Below, piece after piece: positions 23,301 through 36,900 of a stretch of 64,000 bases of DNA. Every line of letters starts with the position of its first letter. The first letter of the stretch is position 1. Position numbers and translations under genes: made by a program. The notes under the pieces are model-generated. The model did no database searches. It had not been told where the DNA came from and was given only the letters and a program-made list of their open reading frames with translations. Source of the DNA: Cavia porcellus (Eukaryota > Chordata > Mammalia > Rodentia > Caviidae); assembly GCF_034190915.1 (NCBI RefSeq), contig NW_026947484.1:205666657-205730656 (forward strand), written 5' to 3'.

Positions 23301-25769
23301 GTTCCCTTTCCAGCGTTTCTTTTCTCCTCCCTCTTCAGTGTAAAGAGTTCCTGGTTTTGAGTTTCCTATTCGCCTCTCTCCCAGTCCCTGTGACAATCAT
23401 GATGCTGCCCCCCATTGGTGTTAATCTCACTACGACTTGGTAAGCAGTAAGCACGGTGCTCCCTGTAGCTTTCTGCCCCCCTGGTACTCCCTGGAGAGTT
23501 AATCTTACACAGGATTATCCAACTGGCCATGTTTGGGTCTCAGGCCATGAGGCAACTATCCAGGATGGACTTCTAAATATTATAATGTCTTTGTATTTTC
23601 CTGATAGTCAGGATCATGTAGTCTGCTAACTTCCTATGTGTCTGCTTCTTTCCTGCTAGACTTACTTCACTGTGAAATTCATTTTAACCCCCATCACACA
23701 CATACAGCTAATATCTCTAATAATTTCTTTCTTCTGACATCTTGGCTTTTACTCACACTTTAATTTATATGCTGAAGGAAAATTTACCTGAGATAAGTAT
23801 GAAACATGAACCCTCCACGGAGGACATCACTATGAGGGCTTAAATTATGAGCTTCTCTCTCATGTGTTCTCAAAACACTGTGCTGATCACAGAAACACTG
23901 CAACACAAATCCAGATGGGGAGTGACTCCCTGAAAGATATAATAAAAGACACCATCACTCCCGGACTCTTCCGCCCTCCCCCACACCTGGGTCTCATTAC
24001 TTCCAGTTCCTTCACCCTACAGTTTCTTCCAAGAATGTACTTTTGGTTTTTCTATAGCACGTGTAAATAGCAATCACCATTCTTTTCTGTTTGACCCTTA
24101 GTTGTTTGTCTTTTGCATCTGGAGATTTTATCACTGCCTTTTAAATATTTACAAGATTTAGAGATCATGCATCATGATAATATCATTTTATGATAATCAA
24201 AACTCTTAATCTTCAGGTGCACTGTGTACGTTATATCAATGATTAGTATGCACTGAATTAATGCCGTTACCTGTAGATTAACCGTCACCCATGATACATC
24301 TCTCTCAATTGCTCTACAAAATCCTATAACTATGGAAACTTCAGATATTCCTGATGATTGAAATATTTTCCTGGCTATCATGGCCTGGGAATTCTCTTTA
24401 GTGCTACCCATTAGCTAGCTATAAGTGACATTTAAAAATTCAAAAGTAAATTAATACCTTTTGTCTCTGTTTACAAACATACTACTTTACTATTTCAATT
24501 ACTGACATAGAAGAACCTTGTAAAACATAAAAGTAAACTAGTCAAAGAGTAGCAAATTTTTTCTATTTAATAAAGAGAAGAGAAAGCAGCTTGTTAAGTG
24601 CCAACTGTTTTACCAACTTGCAAATTTTTGTAGATAAAGACAGCATATCATTTATAGCTACTCAATTTAAATTTAATTATGTATGTTTTCATGAATTTTA
24701 TATTGAAATCATAAAAACGTCTCCTTATCTATATTATAATTGAAATTAACTTAAATTGCCCAACAAACTAATAAGTGTTTGATGATAAAATTTATCAAAG
24801 TATTTTTGTAGAAGTATGAGTACAATAAAACATTCAAGGTAGGGATATGAGTCATTGCTACTTAAATCTTTTTTCAATTGAGTGGAAACAATGTGACAGT
24901 ATTAAGAGCTATACAACCATTTCTTTTGCAAAAGAAGCAAATTTAAAAAATATGCAAGTATGACAGTTAAGGATGCATAAAAGCAGTATTTTCATAAAAT
25001 TATTTCATGTATCATTTTGGAATATCTTGAAAACTGAAACCTTCTGTGTTATGATATATACATCTACTATAAATCTAAGCCCTTTGCACTTTCTTACTTC
25101 GGAATGTGTCATTGCTTTCTATACCAGTCCCTACACATTTATGCTTTATCTTTTAAAATCAGTTTTTACATCATTTCGACCTCTTTTCTGCCCTGATTTT
25201 ATTTATTATGACTGATCCTATTGTCATCATTTTCCTTTTCCCTTTTTCCTCCCACTCACCTCCAATTGGCAAATGAAATATCCTGGTCCTTCTGCCTCCT
25301 AGCTCATCTTTTTATTCATTTCTTCCCCTTTTCTTACCTCCATCTAGGTTAGGTGACTTGGCCGCCTGCATCACAAACTCAGCCCCATACAAGCAACATA
25401 GAGAACATTCTTTCATAATGATTGTCAACTTAATTTTCAAAACTGGTGTGTGTGTGTGTGTACACATAAAAATGTATGAGATTTTCCTGAATAATATTCT
25501 GAGTAATAGCTGAAGACGTTTCAGAAAGGCTAAGAAACAGAGAATTTGAGAACAATTGCAGGGAATTATGATGGTCTCTTCAGATGCCTCAGTTCCTGTG
25601 AATCTGTCCTTGGTATTTCTTGGTTTGAATGTTCTTTACTTAAAAATGCAAAATTTTGAAAGTGTCTAATTAGGATAAGTAGGTTTGGAAGAGGAAAAAC
25701 ACCTTAAAATTTACTTTTCAAGTTCTAAGTCTCAAACATCAAACACAGGAGATTTTATGAGAAAAGGCT
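20314..25769. other. Unassigned AT-rich DNA
   Basis: Mostly very AT-rich, with only chance open frames. A degraded ID-like SINE is listed separately, and a short (GT)n tract lies at about 25446-25461. No gene or conserved domain was recognised. Confidence 0.5.
21799..21875 (+). mobile_element. Degraded ID-like SINE
   Basis: Reads tatggtgctgggaatactgc, then cttagcagcacaatgcttgc, ctagcaagcacaaggtcctg and an A-rich end. It is a recognisable tRNA-derived ID layout but much more diverged than the copies at 9.8, 26.8 and 46.4 kb, so it is an older insertion or subfamily. Confidence 0.6.
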
Positions 25770-26480
25770 ATGCAGAATGAGCAGGCCCCACTCTGCGCTC
25801 ATTTCCCGGTCCTTGTGTGAAGGTCCTCTTCGGAGCGGAGCTGCAGACCTAGAGGAGCAACTGACTCACGCTGCACCCTTGCAGTTCAAGTTTCTGGGAC
25901 CCCGAATGCCCCCCCCCCCCAGTATCTCCCTATCTTCTCTCAGTGGGTCACCAGGGATGTGACTGAAATGAGAAAAGCACATGGTGACAGTCTCATTGGG
26001 GAGGCCTAATTACTGTGCACCACAGCAAAGGCATTAACAAAAAAGAAGCTGGTTTCTTTTCTGTGCCCTTTTGTTTGTGCACGACTTTGGGCCCCAAATT
26101 CCCCTGTGATTTCCTCTGAAGAGGCACACCTACCAGCACGATTAAAGGGAGCTGAACAGACAAACACCGTTTTTATGACGAAGGACTCTTCCCCGCGCGT
26201 CATCCCAGCAGCTGTAAACGCAGACACCTGTGCTGTGGTGTCCTTTTTGGGCTCACGGAAGTGTGCTCGTTTACATGATGGTCTCTTCTGGTCCAGATGG
26301 CTTTCCACTTCTTTACTACTCAGAATTAGAAAAAAGCTTAGGAGCAAAGAACAGAAACAGAACCAATGAGGCTGAAGCAGGCGGGCTGCATGTAGTGGAT
26401 TGGACCCTGGGGAGGGTCCCTGGTCTCCAGAAAGCTCACTGGAGGATCACTATGGCTTCTCATTTATCCCTGAAACAGTC
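25770..26480. other. GC-richer, CpG-containing single-copy patch
   Basis: Stands out from very AT-rich flanks by several CpGs (for example near 25788-25830 and 26190-26275), a 13-14 base C-run near 25908-25921 and no recognised repeat. Overlapping open frames exist on both strands (113 codons minus, 26347-26006; 87 codons plus, 26106-26369), but they overlap antisense to each other and no domain is visible. It could be a regulatory element, an untranslated exon or an unrecognised repeat. Confidence 0.4.
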
Positions 26481-26841
26481 TTGAGCTCTTTTTTGTTAAG
26501 GCAGATAAGAAGCACCCAGATCATCTAAATGAATAAATCAACACTGATGAACTGCCATGTCTCAATTTGAGCAACTGTTTGACTAATACATTTATGCAAA
26601 CACCTTTAAAATTTTAACTATGACTTCTTAGTTTAAAACATCAAAATCTAAAGTGATTCACTTTCTGCAGTATCCGCGTCTTAATTAGACCTTGCATAGA
26701 AGTATTTTTTCACTATTTAAAAACAATTGTGTTTCTAATAGTTGGAATTTTAAATATTATGCAATCTTATACACTTTTATATTATTATGGCAGAACTAAA
26801 TAAGTAGTCATGAACTTTTCAAAACTTTAAATATTATATAT

Positions 26842-26982
26842 GGGGGCTGGGGATTTAGCTCAGTGGCATAAGCGACTGCCTTGCAAGCAGGCAGTAGTGA
26901 GTTCAATCCCTGATATCGATAAAAATGAAAAAGACAAAAAAAAAAAAAAAAAAACAAAAAAAACAAAAAAAAACAAAACATT
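26842..26982 (+). mobile_element. ID SINE (tRNA-Ala-derived), sense
   Basis: Starts gggggctggggatttagctc and has tRNA-like A- and B-box regions (agttcaatccctgatatcga). It then has the family tail gataaaaatgaaaaagac and a long A-rich tract with interspersed C to about 26980. The long tail suggests recent insertion. TSDs were not resolved. Confidence 0.93.
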
Positions 26983-26984
26983 TT

Positions 26985-28285
26985 CAACACAAATACCCCA
27001 TCTATGAAATTTTGTGTTGAAATTATGTTACTGCATGATATTCTACCTTCTGATTTTTTGATCTAAATAATTGAATTTATTTTTTGTTTTTCCTCAAATG
27101 ATTACAACCAACATATAATCATGTACTGCCAGAATGAATTTTTCTACTGTATATCTTTGAATAAGTATTACAGCTTATAAGCTTTTGGAGGAGCAAAATA
27201 ATAAAATAGATTTTAAAACAGATGCAATTCTCAGCATTCATTACAAGAAACAAGGACTTCCTCAAACTGTGTGTGAAAGTAGAGAAGTACACGCACTTTT
27301 CATGAATTCTCCAACCTCTTTCCTGTGCTGCTTCAAATGTAGCACTAACGGAAGTGAGTGATTATATATCTTTCCATTTTAATGCTGTACATCATTACAA
27401 GTATCTCACATAATTGTCACCATCCTACGACAGAATGATAGCCATCTGTTCATGATTATTTTGTAAGATAGAAAGTTAATCTTGAGAAATTCTCTAACCC
27501 TTTGATAAATGTAATTAAAAAACTTTTTTTTTTAACTACTGGGGATTCATTGTACACCATACCATATTCATTATCTGTATGCTTCATAAAACTGGAATTG
27601 GTTTTTATCATTTTTAATATTGACACTCTGCTAGCCTCTATTCTGCTTAACCAATTTTGTTCCATTAGAAACAGCTGACTTTTGTTCCCATAACAACTGT
27701 AAGTGGAAGCAAGAGCTACAGGAGAGATACAAGCCACACTGTAAAGAACACATACTCCCAAATAGGGAACTGTGTTGAAAGTTGGGATAGAGACAAGTTC
27801 TCACTCAGTGGCCCCAGAGAGAGACCTAGCAATCTGCAACCTCAGGGGAGATTTTAAGAAACAATCTACTACATTGCCAGGGAGACAGGTCAAGGAGAAG
27901 TAATGATTGCCAGGAAAAAATATCATGCTTTCCAACTTTACAAAGGGCTGAAAAACATTTTCTAAAATAAAGTCTGACAAAGAAATGATTTAAAAAGCAT
28001 GAAAATACATACTTTCCACAGCTTTGTATTTGTAAAACTATGAATTTTCCAAACTTTAAATTTACAACCATTATTTTCTTTTTTCTTTTTTTCTTTGTCA
28101 AATTACCTGAACAAAACCTTCCACCCTCTTTCATCAGGAAGGAAAAGGGATGATTTACAGGGATGAGAAGAGAAATGTTATTTTATTGATCTGATTTATA
28201 AACATAGCAAAGACCTTCCTGGAGAATAAAAGAGAAAAAGGTGCAACTGTAAATAAAAGTCATGAAGATATCTGTGAGGTCACAC
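26985..28285. other. Unassigned AT-rich DNA
   Basis: No repeat or gene recognised. Two minus-strand open frames of about 100 codons (27761-27456 and 28134-27826) show no domain and look like chance frames. Confidence 0.45.
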
Positions 28286-28289
28286 CATT

Positions 28290-28440
28290 TTATTTTACTT
28301 TTTTAATTATTGTGTATGAGATGTACCTAAGAACAAATTACAGGGAATATTTTGACATGTGCACATGGAGTGTGGATTAATCAAATCAGGATCTTAAATA
28401 TTTATCCTTACCATTCACTGTGGTTCAAATGCTAATATGT
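28290..28440 (-). mobile_element. Old L1 3' UTR fragment, antisense
   Basis: Segments such as ttttgacatgtgcacatgga, followed by attaatcaaatcaggatc and aaatatttatccttaccatt, have the order seen in the reverse complement of old mammalian L1 3' ends. Diverged, with loose boundaries. Confidence 0.45.
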
Positions 28441-29005
28441 AAATTAAAACATCTTTTTTTCTGAAGATGAATTTGAGTGAGGCTAAAATTGATGAGAAGA
28501 GACTTAGAGAAAAGCGGAGGTAACAACTGGTGAGTGATACTTAATAGTAGTGATCTTGCAAATTCTAATGCAGTGTATTATACTCCACATAAACAAAAGC
28601 CTTTGGAGTCATCAATAATTTTTAAAAGCATAGGAAACTCATGACACCAATAAGCTTCAAAACCGTTAGTCAAAGATCACAAATCTCATAAAACTGCAGC
28701 AAGCATTACAGCCTGAAAAGATCTGTCAGGAACGATAATGCACAATTCCTCTCCCATGAAATCTCCTTAGAACCCAAAGAAAAATACTGTCTCATTCTTA
28801 CATAAACAGTTTACTTTAAAGATGGAGAAACTGAGACCTAATATGTAAACAATTTCCTAATATTTAACATTGGACAAAAAAGTCCTGTGATTCCTGACTT
28901 TAACAATATTCTTTAAGTTTCTCTGCATTATTTGTAATTCATTTGATTTATATTAAGCTTTATTTGTTTATTAATTTAATTAACAAGAGGATCTAAAAAG
29001 TAATG

Positions 29006-30310
29006 AGGCCTGTTGTAGTCAGGGATTTCAAGGAAAATAGTTATATATAAGACATGCAATTTATAGTGTTATTTACAATAATCACCCAAAGTGTCAAACA
29101 CAAGAAACGGGGGAAAATCTGTCCACACACTAAAGACCTAGGGAATCCAGTTGAGGCCTGGATCCCATGGAAATAACCTGCATGAGTTCAGCTAAAGACC
29201 TGGAGCCCATGGCAGTGCTTCCCTATTGGTGACCTGGCCAAGATTCCCAATCTCCCAAACAAATGTATGGTGAAGGCTTAAATAAATGAGACAAGTGGCA
29301 TGATTTTAGGGCTCTAGGAAGATCAAAACTCTCTAACAGAGGTCAAGACTCTAGGAGCTGAGACAAAAGGCTTCTCTGGACCACCCATATTTATTACATT
29401 TTCAAGCAAAGAGTGGGGAAAGGGGAAAGTGCAGGAACTGAGCAGGACTTTGGGAGTAATTTCAAAGACTTCTCCAAATAGTAAATTATGCTAATTTAGG
29501 ATAACTGTCTTATCTGCATGATGACATTTATGGTAGGAATGAGACAGCAGGAGTGAGATACCTGAGCAGCAGTCTCTTTCTACTTAAATGAGTTTGAAGC
29601 CAAGTGTCCTTAGCTGTGGCCTTTTCTTGCCTTTTGAGGTTTTTCTGGCATCACAGGCTAGTACAGGTCTCAGACAAAACCAGTGATTCACAGCAGTTCA
29701 CTTACTATGAATCAGCTCCCATCACCAGACAAGGGGCCTAAGCCTAGGACAGACTCACAGATAAATATAGAAAGCCAATTAGTTAATTTTAAATCCTACT
29801 TGGAGCCACTTAGTAATGGACTCCAACATTTCCCATGTGTCCAACAGGGTGCCTATAGTTTACGACCATGACTCTTGCAAGTCAGTTTCACCTATCTACA
29901 CTGAGAAGACCCCAAGGTCAGCAGTGGAAGCTAGAACGTCTGTGCCAAGGGGATGAAGGATCTGCGCCAGTAGGCTGAGGGTTCTGTACTGGAACCAAGA
30001 ATGGTGCCCAAAATAAGGACCAGGCCTCCCCTGAAAAGTACCACACACATTCTCAGTGATAATGAGGTTCCAGGCTCCTCTGATGATGAGAACAGCCAAC
30101 TTCACATCAGGGAAGAAACTCCACAAGCTCCTCCAGAAAAACCCACCACAACAGGAGAACCAACAACATCCAACAGCAATTGTCTTCCTCCCCAGGTTTC
30201 CTTTTTATGCTGGCAACAATCCTCAGAAGGGCCATCTGAACTCTGTACCATGCTGATTCATTTCATCTGGTGTTTAAGTTGACCATCAATTTTCAGTCCT
30301 CCACAAGGCC
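29006..30310 (-). mobile_element. ERVL-like solo LTR with internal extra segment, 5-bp TSD
   Basis: Body 29011-30305. It starts tgttgtagtcaggg, ends cctccaca, and is flanked by aggcc at 29006-29010 and 30306-30310. It shares both terminal regions and the block at about 29905-30030 with the LTR at 42182-42978. It is about 500 bp longer, and the excess lies roughly within 29235-29700, a possible nested insertion. The minus orientation is inferred because the minus strand ends ccctgactacaaca, like other ERVL LTRs. The 5-bp TSD fits that class. Open frames inside are not considered genes. Confidence 0.72.
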
Positions 30311-30391
30311 CATTTACTTGTTTGTTGGAACATTTCCTTAATTTATATTTAGTTTTGTTTATAAATGTGCTACTTTCTTCATTCAAAAAAA

Positions 30392-30510
30392 TTAAATCAG
30401 GCACAGTTGTACATGCCTGCAATGTCAGTTACTTGGAGTGCTGAGACAAAAGAGCTCATAAAATCATGACCAGCCTGGGCAACATAACAAGACTGCGTCA
30501 AAAATTATTT
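30392..30510 (+). mobile_element. 7SL-derived SINE, diverged
   Basis: Contains ggcacagttgtacatgcctg, then gctgagacaaaagagctcat and gaccagcctgggcaacataa, followed by caagactgcgtcaaaa. This is the order of a 7SL-derived (Alu/B1-like) unit including its right half. Confidence 0.8.
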
Positions 30511-30519
30511 TAGAAGACA

Positions 30520-31195
30520 TGATATAGCAATTGACTTGTTATGTACAAGTTTATCAACTTGCCCACTAGTCCTAACTTTACTAATGTGAAAACTTTTGGT
30601 CCTTCATAATGGCAGACAAACTGCCAGGGAAGTAGAAAACATTATATAATTGACTACATCATGACCAGCAGAACACTGCCATTCTATTCGGGAATGTTCC
30701 TCAAGGTGTCCTTTACGTCTCACCTGGATATCTCATGATATCAACTCAGCAGTTTTTTTGGAAAAAGCAAAACAAAATAAAGAGGTCAGTGTTATGGAAG
30801 TAAGGCCGTAGCAAAATTCTGTACATAGAGAGTTAACTAGGCCAAATTCTTCTAAATTTGGTGATGAAAAACAGTGGGATATCTTCTTTCTACCACATTG
30901 ATAAATATTGATACTAGCATGACGAGGCAATTTCAATATTTTATAGTCTTTGAAGTTAATCTTTGTTTGATTTTTATTGTATACACCGGAAATAAAATGC
31001 TTTCCATTTGAAAAATTATGTATTCCATTACAGTAGGAAAATTAAAATAAAAATCTACTGCTATCCTTCTTCACATTTTCCAGAATGTTGCCTTATTTGA
31101 TATGTGATCCTTTCTACATTACATTGTGTGTTCCTAGAGAATAGGTAATTTGAATAAACAATGCTTTAGGGGTAAATATGTAAGTGACATAAATT
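30520..31195. other. Unassigned DNA
   Basis: No repeat or gene recognised; only short chance frames. Confidence 0.45.
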
Positions 31196-31199
31196 GGGC

Positions 31200-31535
31200 A
31201 CATATGTTTTAATACCACATTGTTTCTCTGGTGAGAGAAACCAGAAGGATACATAAGGGCCAAAATGTATGATAGATATTGGGTAATGGGAAGAAAGTGT
31301 TCACATGGGAAGAGGAACAGAGGAGGAAGTGAATGGAAGGAAAGGACCAAGAAAAAGAGAGAAGAAGGAAAAAATGAAAACAAAGCTTTTGTTAGTAAGG
31401 AGAGAAACAGGTGTTGAACCAAGAAGAAGGAAATGGGGGAAAACGCAAGTTGTATAATGTACAGGCAAAAATTTAGTTATATATATACATATATGACTAA
31501 AATGTATGAATTTTTACAAAAGGAATACTTCTGAT
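31200..31535 (+). mobile_element. Old L1 3' UTR with polypurine tract, copy a
   Basis: A strongly purine-biased tract at 31260-31435 is followed by a segment with tgtataatgtacaggcaaaa and atgactaaaatgtatgaat. The same order (purine tract, tataat/tattatgcacaggtacaaatt, then an A-rich end) occurs at 33550-33905, and it is the typical design of older L1 3' UTRs. Confidence 0.6.
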
Positions 31536-31539
31536 GTGA

Positions 31540-33545
31540 TGAAATTATTGCTTTTCCTTGATCATACAGTAGAGTATAAAGAATACAGGTTGTTTTTAAA
31601 TAGCATTATTTTATATTTTTCTGTTTAGAAAAACTTTTAGAGAATGATTTACTGTCAGTTGCTTAGGAAAGAAGATAAATGGTCACCTTCCTCAGCAACA
31701 CCATTTTCCTGTGATTATGACTGTTGAAATTCTTTAATAATAGTAGTATGGGATTTTTACAAAATTCCAAAGAACTTTGATTCTCAAATGAGGAACTGGG
31801 TCTTAGGGGTGCCCCTGCAACAACTGATGGTGAGCAGTGTGAACAGCCTGGAGCTGGCTGTGGAAGGAGATGGAGAAAATGTCAAAATAAAGATGCTTTT
31901 GCTAATTCCAAATTCCCATGCTGTGTTCAAGTTTCACAGACTTACAAGAAGTAAGATGTTTTAAAATATAAGAATAAAATTATAAGAAAGAAACTTTGGA
32001 GTAATTAAATTCAAATATTACTACTAAGTTTGTAGACATTAAATGAGTAGCTCCTCTTTGTTCTTGCTCAGTGGTACAGATATGATGTACTAGAGGTGTG
32101 CTCATTGCAAGGGAGATAAGAAAGCCAGGGTGGGGTGCAGGAACATGCTGCATCTTTCTACTGCTCCAGATTCAGCCCACTGGCTGTGACACCTCTTTCC
32201 TTGCGGATCTTTGGGAAACATGAGAAATACTCTTTCTTCAGCTTCTACTGGTTGTCACGCCCATTATTATTTGTTCCTTCAAACTGATAATAAGTAAATC
32301 AGTGATACTTAGCACTGATTGATCTACATTCTTTTCTAACAGAAGCCAATGCTCCTATACATCTTGCAACATTTGCTTCACAAATTCTGTTGGACTTGAC
32401 AACCTGTAGGTATAACAGCCCTTGTGCTCCAATCCCTATGCAAGAAAAATTCCTGAGCAAGCTGTCATCCCAGCAAGTCACATGGCAAGGGGTGAGATGG
32501 ATTTGGATTCACCTTCATGTTCCAATTATTTGTCTTCAACTTGAAGGTAAATGGAAGGCAGCAAAGTGTAACAGGATGTCAGAAATTAAGAGTGAGAAGT
32601 CAAAGATACAATCGTGATTTCCAGAACTGCAGCCAGCTTTACAAGGAAACCAATAAAGCTTGGATACATTTTGTCTTTCTGAGTTTTAACCAGTGTTTTA
32701 AAGACTGTAAAAAAAAAAAAAACCATGGATTGATCGTTCAATATTTAGAAGCAAGCAAATAATCAAGTTAGAGAAAAAGATATTAAATCGACTTTTTGAT
32801 TACATGTTAAGTCACAGTAAAAGTGATCCAAGTTGGTTAAATTCATATGTGCCTATTAAATTTTAAAGCCTATAGTAATTAGGAATTATTTTCATTTTGC
32901 AAGTCTGATGTCATAAAATTTTCTCTTTACCTATAGTAACATAAAGTAAACAAATAAAATAAATATTTCTAATCCATAGCAAGATTTTTTCCTACTGAAT
33001 ATTTTGATATATTAAATAGCGTGTGATTTGAATTTTTAGTCTATCCTAACATTTATAGAGAAGAAAACAATTTTTTCTCTCAAATGTGCAGCTGTGATTA
33101 AAGCTCCTGTAGTTAATTCATGCTGTGTGTTAAATATTCAAGTCATTGGAGATTTACAGAAAATCAGTCAATACACTTGCTCATCTGCATGATCTGGGTT
33201 ACATTAAACAGATTTCTAGTAGAATTGTTATTATTATCACTAGACATAGATCAAGTGTTTCAAGATCCCAAATCACTACTTTGAAAAATTAACTCTAATT
33301 ACTTTATCTAAGAGCTAGGTAACTGAATGGAAAATAATAAGGATGAGCACAGTTTTAAATCATGAGCTCAGTCTCCCCAGGGGTGTCCTACACTTATCAA
33401 TTGTGAGGTGATATGCATGCATCTTTAGGTCTGTAGTGCTAAACAATATGACTTTAACATTGTGTTTGACACTTTAAATATAGTCACAATTCTATCACTA
33501 AAAATATATCTTCTCTGTCAATTTCAGCTTTATAAAAACACTTAG
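31540..33545. other. Unassigned DNA
   Basis: A slightly GC-richer part lies at 32100-32560. No convincing coding region or repeat; the 75- and 81-codon frames near 32390-32760 overlap and show no domain. Confidence 0.45.
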
Positions 33546-33549
33546 GGAA

Positions 33550-33908
33550 GAGGATAGATGGAAGATCAATTCCCAGTTAGGTTGTCAAAAATGAGGGAAT
33601 TGAATAAATTAAAAGTGTAAATAAAAACCAAAGTATATAATGGGAATTGTAAAATGGGAAGAAATTGTTCAAAAGAAAGGGAAACTAGAGAGGGAGTGGG
33701 GGAAAGGAGGGAAAGGAAAGGAAAAAAAGATAAATATTTAATGGAAACAAATCTTTGTAAATCAGGAAGGGAAGAGAAGTTGAAGGGATGGGAGGAGATT
33801 GGGAAAAAAGAATAAAGATATATTATGCACAGGTACAAATTTCCTATGATGGATATGATTATAATCTATAACTAAATTGTACCAACTAAAATAAAATTTT
33901 TAAAAACA
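33550..33908 (+). mobile_element. Old L1 3' UTR with polypurine tract, copy b
   Basis: A purine-rich tract at 33655-33815 is followed by tattatgcacaggtacaaat and then aaattgtaccaactaaaata and aaatttttaaaaac, an L1 3' terminus with an A-rich tail. It is related to copy a 2.3 kb upstream; the two may belong to the same old subfamily. Confidence 0.65.
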
Positions 33909-33909
33909 T

Positions 33910-36900
33910 AAAAATATAATAATTATGAAATTTTTCACTCCATTTTTAAAAACTTTGTAATAGAATTCATTGGAAATTCTATTAAAATTTGAAAGACTTA
34001 TGGTAGAAAATCTTTGGCAGTTGTAATTTATAAATTACATATTTTTTCACTTCATGTATTAAAACTGTAGACACACCATTGCATTTATTAGGCTGAGCAA
34101 TTTTAAATCATAAAAACTCAGAGTTATGGAGCTTTGAATTAATCCACTGACATGTCAGAATGCAGTGAGGGATTTATAAACTATTAAATATTATTGTTCT
34201 AAATAACCATAAGCTTTCCAATGTGAATAACAAAAGTTTGTCTCCTCCATTGCTACATATGTTCCTCCCTTTGATACAAGATTTAAAATAAGTCAGTATG
34301 ATGATGCTGTCACATTTAGGAAATATTTCATTTTCAAACCAAGTACCGAGGAATATTCTTTAATTTTCCTAGCTCAGTTAATTTCAAATGAGACAGACAG
34401 ATACTAGTTATAGGGTGGTAAAATAAGTGTAATACAAAGGAATAATGAATTCTACACTAAGTTTACTGACAAGTGTATTAAGTTTAATGTCCCATAAATA
34501 AAATTTCTATACGCTGTTTATGCAAATGTTAAAATACAGTTTGATTTGAGCATACTTTACTGAGTTATTTTAATCTACATATCCATTATATGAATTTCAT
34601 AATAATGCTGTGAGGTCATAATTTCAACCTTAGAAATGAGGAGATAAGACTTCTAGGGCATTTTGTCACTGCTCAAGCTGTAGATTCATGAACTGCTGAG
34701 ATAACGTGATCAGGTGTCCCCTTCCTGACTCCCAAGCTGTTGCTAATCTCACCTTCCCAGCGCAGATGCTCAGCGGAGGAGCCCTCAGTATAGCCAAGCA
34801 GTGCTGTAGGTTGCCGTGTCTCAGTAGTTTTCATAGTAAGAAAATTCAAATGAAAGTATTGCTAATTGCTCCTATGTGTTCATGGGTCATGAAATAGGCT
34901 GAATAGTTAATTGGTGCCTTTAACACTTAGATGTTCCTGAAAACTGACACAGAACCCCATGGAGAGCAAAGAGTTACATTAATAGATTCGTCGTAATTTA
35001 AAACCCATCTTAGTAATGTGCGCGGCCCTCTGGCTATGGTACCCCTTACTGTCACTCCTGTGTGAAGAGGCCTGACCTACGTGAGCTCCGTGTAGTTACT
35101 TGAAACTGCTTCAAATAAATATGGATTCATTTATATCCAATATATTTGCAAAACCTAGTGGAAGTGGCTGACATTAAAAGTCACATAAGAGTTAATAAAA
35201 TTGAAGCAGAAAATATAAGCTATGCATAGAAAGAATCACATATACTAACTGAAGCGCCCTCCGTGAAGGCTGTGACTGGTTGGGAGTGCTGGGGGATGTG
35301 CTCTGTGCATAAGAAGATTCCATAGCTTGTCTGAAACCAAGGAAGAAAAGGATCAGTTTCACATGGCTAATTTTTTGGAGGAAGAAATTTTGTTTTGTTA
35401 GAAGTACTTCTAAGTCTTACCAAAAAATCATACTGATAGCACTGGTTAGTATCAATTGAATGTCATTTCTATGAGGAGCTGAGAGACTCCACAGAATCAT
35501 GCTGATACGGGACTTGTTTTACCACTGGTTATTGGATGACCTATCACTTGCTCCTCATCTTCCTGAAGGCTGGGAAATTCAGAGCTGCACTCTGATTCTG
35601 TGTGGTCCTCACTTTGGGGCCTGTGTGATTCTTTCTGAGAAATAGTCTACCCACACAACCCCTGCAAAAGACAAATTGTGCCAATATCAATTTGTCATCC
35701 TAGCACACTTAATAAGCAAATTGAAGTACTGCAGAATTAACATAATCAATGTTATACAATCAATAATGAAAAGAGAGAAAAAAACTGACTAAACCTTGCC
35801 ATGCCAGTTTATTCCCATCATCCTGACACTGTCGCATAGGTTTTCCAGCAGAGTTTCCTTCCTGATGGGTGCTTTGAGAACACTAAATAATTCATTTAAT
35901 GTTGTACAATAACAGCTCACCTCACTGCCTTTGAATAAAAAATATTTATGGATCTTCCTGTAACTTCCTGCAAAGAAGAAAGATTTCTTCCCTAAAATGC
36001 AACACATTGAGGTTATATAAAATAATAATTCAAACATCTCAGACCCTTTCCATGTACATAGTGAAGATTGTCAACAATCATTGGTATTTAATAATTGAGT
36101 CAAGCTACACAATTTCTTTCTTTAGAAATGTACATTATTTGAATGTGTGATTAATCCTTTCAAAATCAGGGCATCTCATTAGCCAGGAAAAAAACATTTC
36201 AAAAAATACTTAGTCTATCTATAAAGCTACACAAAATTTACAAACACAGATGTCAGTTTAAATACAGTTTCATATTTGTATTAGGAAGATTTAATTGTAC
36301 CGCCAGCAAATGTAAATTGTTATCCCTGGGAACTTGTCAACTGGCGAACAGCCAAAGAACTGTAAAGCAGTAAAATTGTGGTTCTTCAAAGTCTATATAA
36401 ATTTCCAAGAGTTTTGTTAAAAAGGATATGTAGGTCAAGCATGGTGGCATATGCATAGCATTTAGGCGGCTGAGGCAGGAAGATCACTGTGAGTTGTGGC
36501 CAACAGTTTTTTAATATCTTATCCAAACAGAAACCCATTTGTAATATGTGATTCAAACTCCTTGAAAAATTAGAATTATATAATATGCATAACAAATGTA
36601 TAATTTAAAATTACAAATAAGTTAAATGTTGAAATAGATGTAGTTTTCAAAATACATGTAGTTTTGTATTTTTATTACTTATCAGTTTAAATGCTGCCAT
36701 TATAATTATGAAATAATTAGTGTAATGGTTACTCTATACGACCTAAATTCTCCCTAAATTCTCCTTTCAGTGTGAGTGTTGAAGTCTGTAGGCAACTACA
36801 TAACACACTCAGCATTTCATTCACTACAGAAAGCAGAAAGCTTCCAGGACCACAGTCAGGGCTCACATTCACCCGAGTCCTACAGAGTATGAACCTTTAT

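Noticed and set aside
26006..26369. Possible host exon in overlapping frames (113 codons minus, 87 codons plus)
   Set aside because: Opposite strands are both open, no domain and no convincing splice context; kept only as a compositional observation.
26842..26934. tRNA gene
   Set aside because: The tRNA-like body is the head of an ID SINE: it has the family tail, an A-rich end and other copies in the window, and it does not form a complete tRNA gene.
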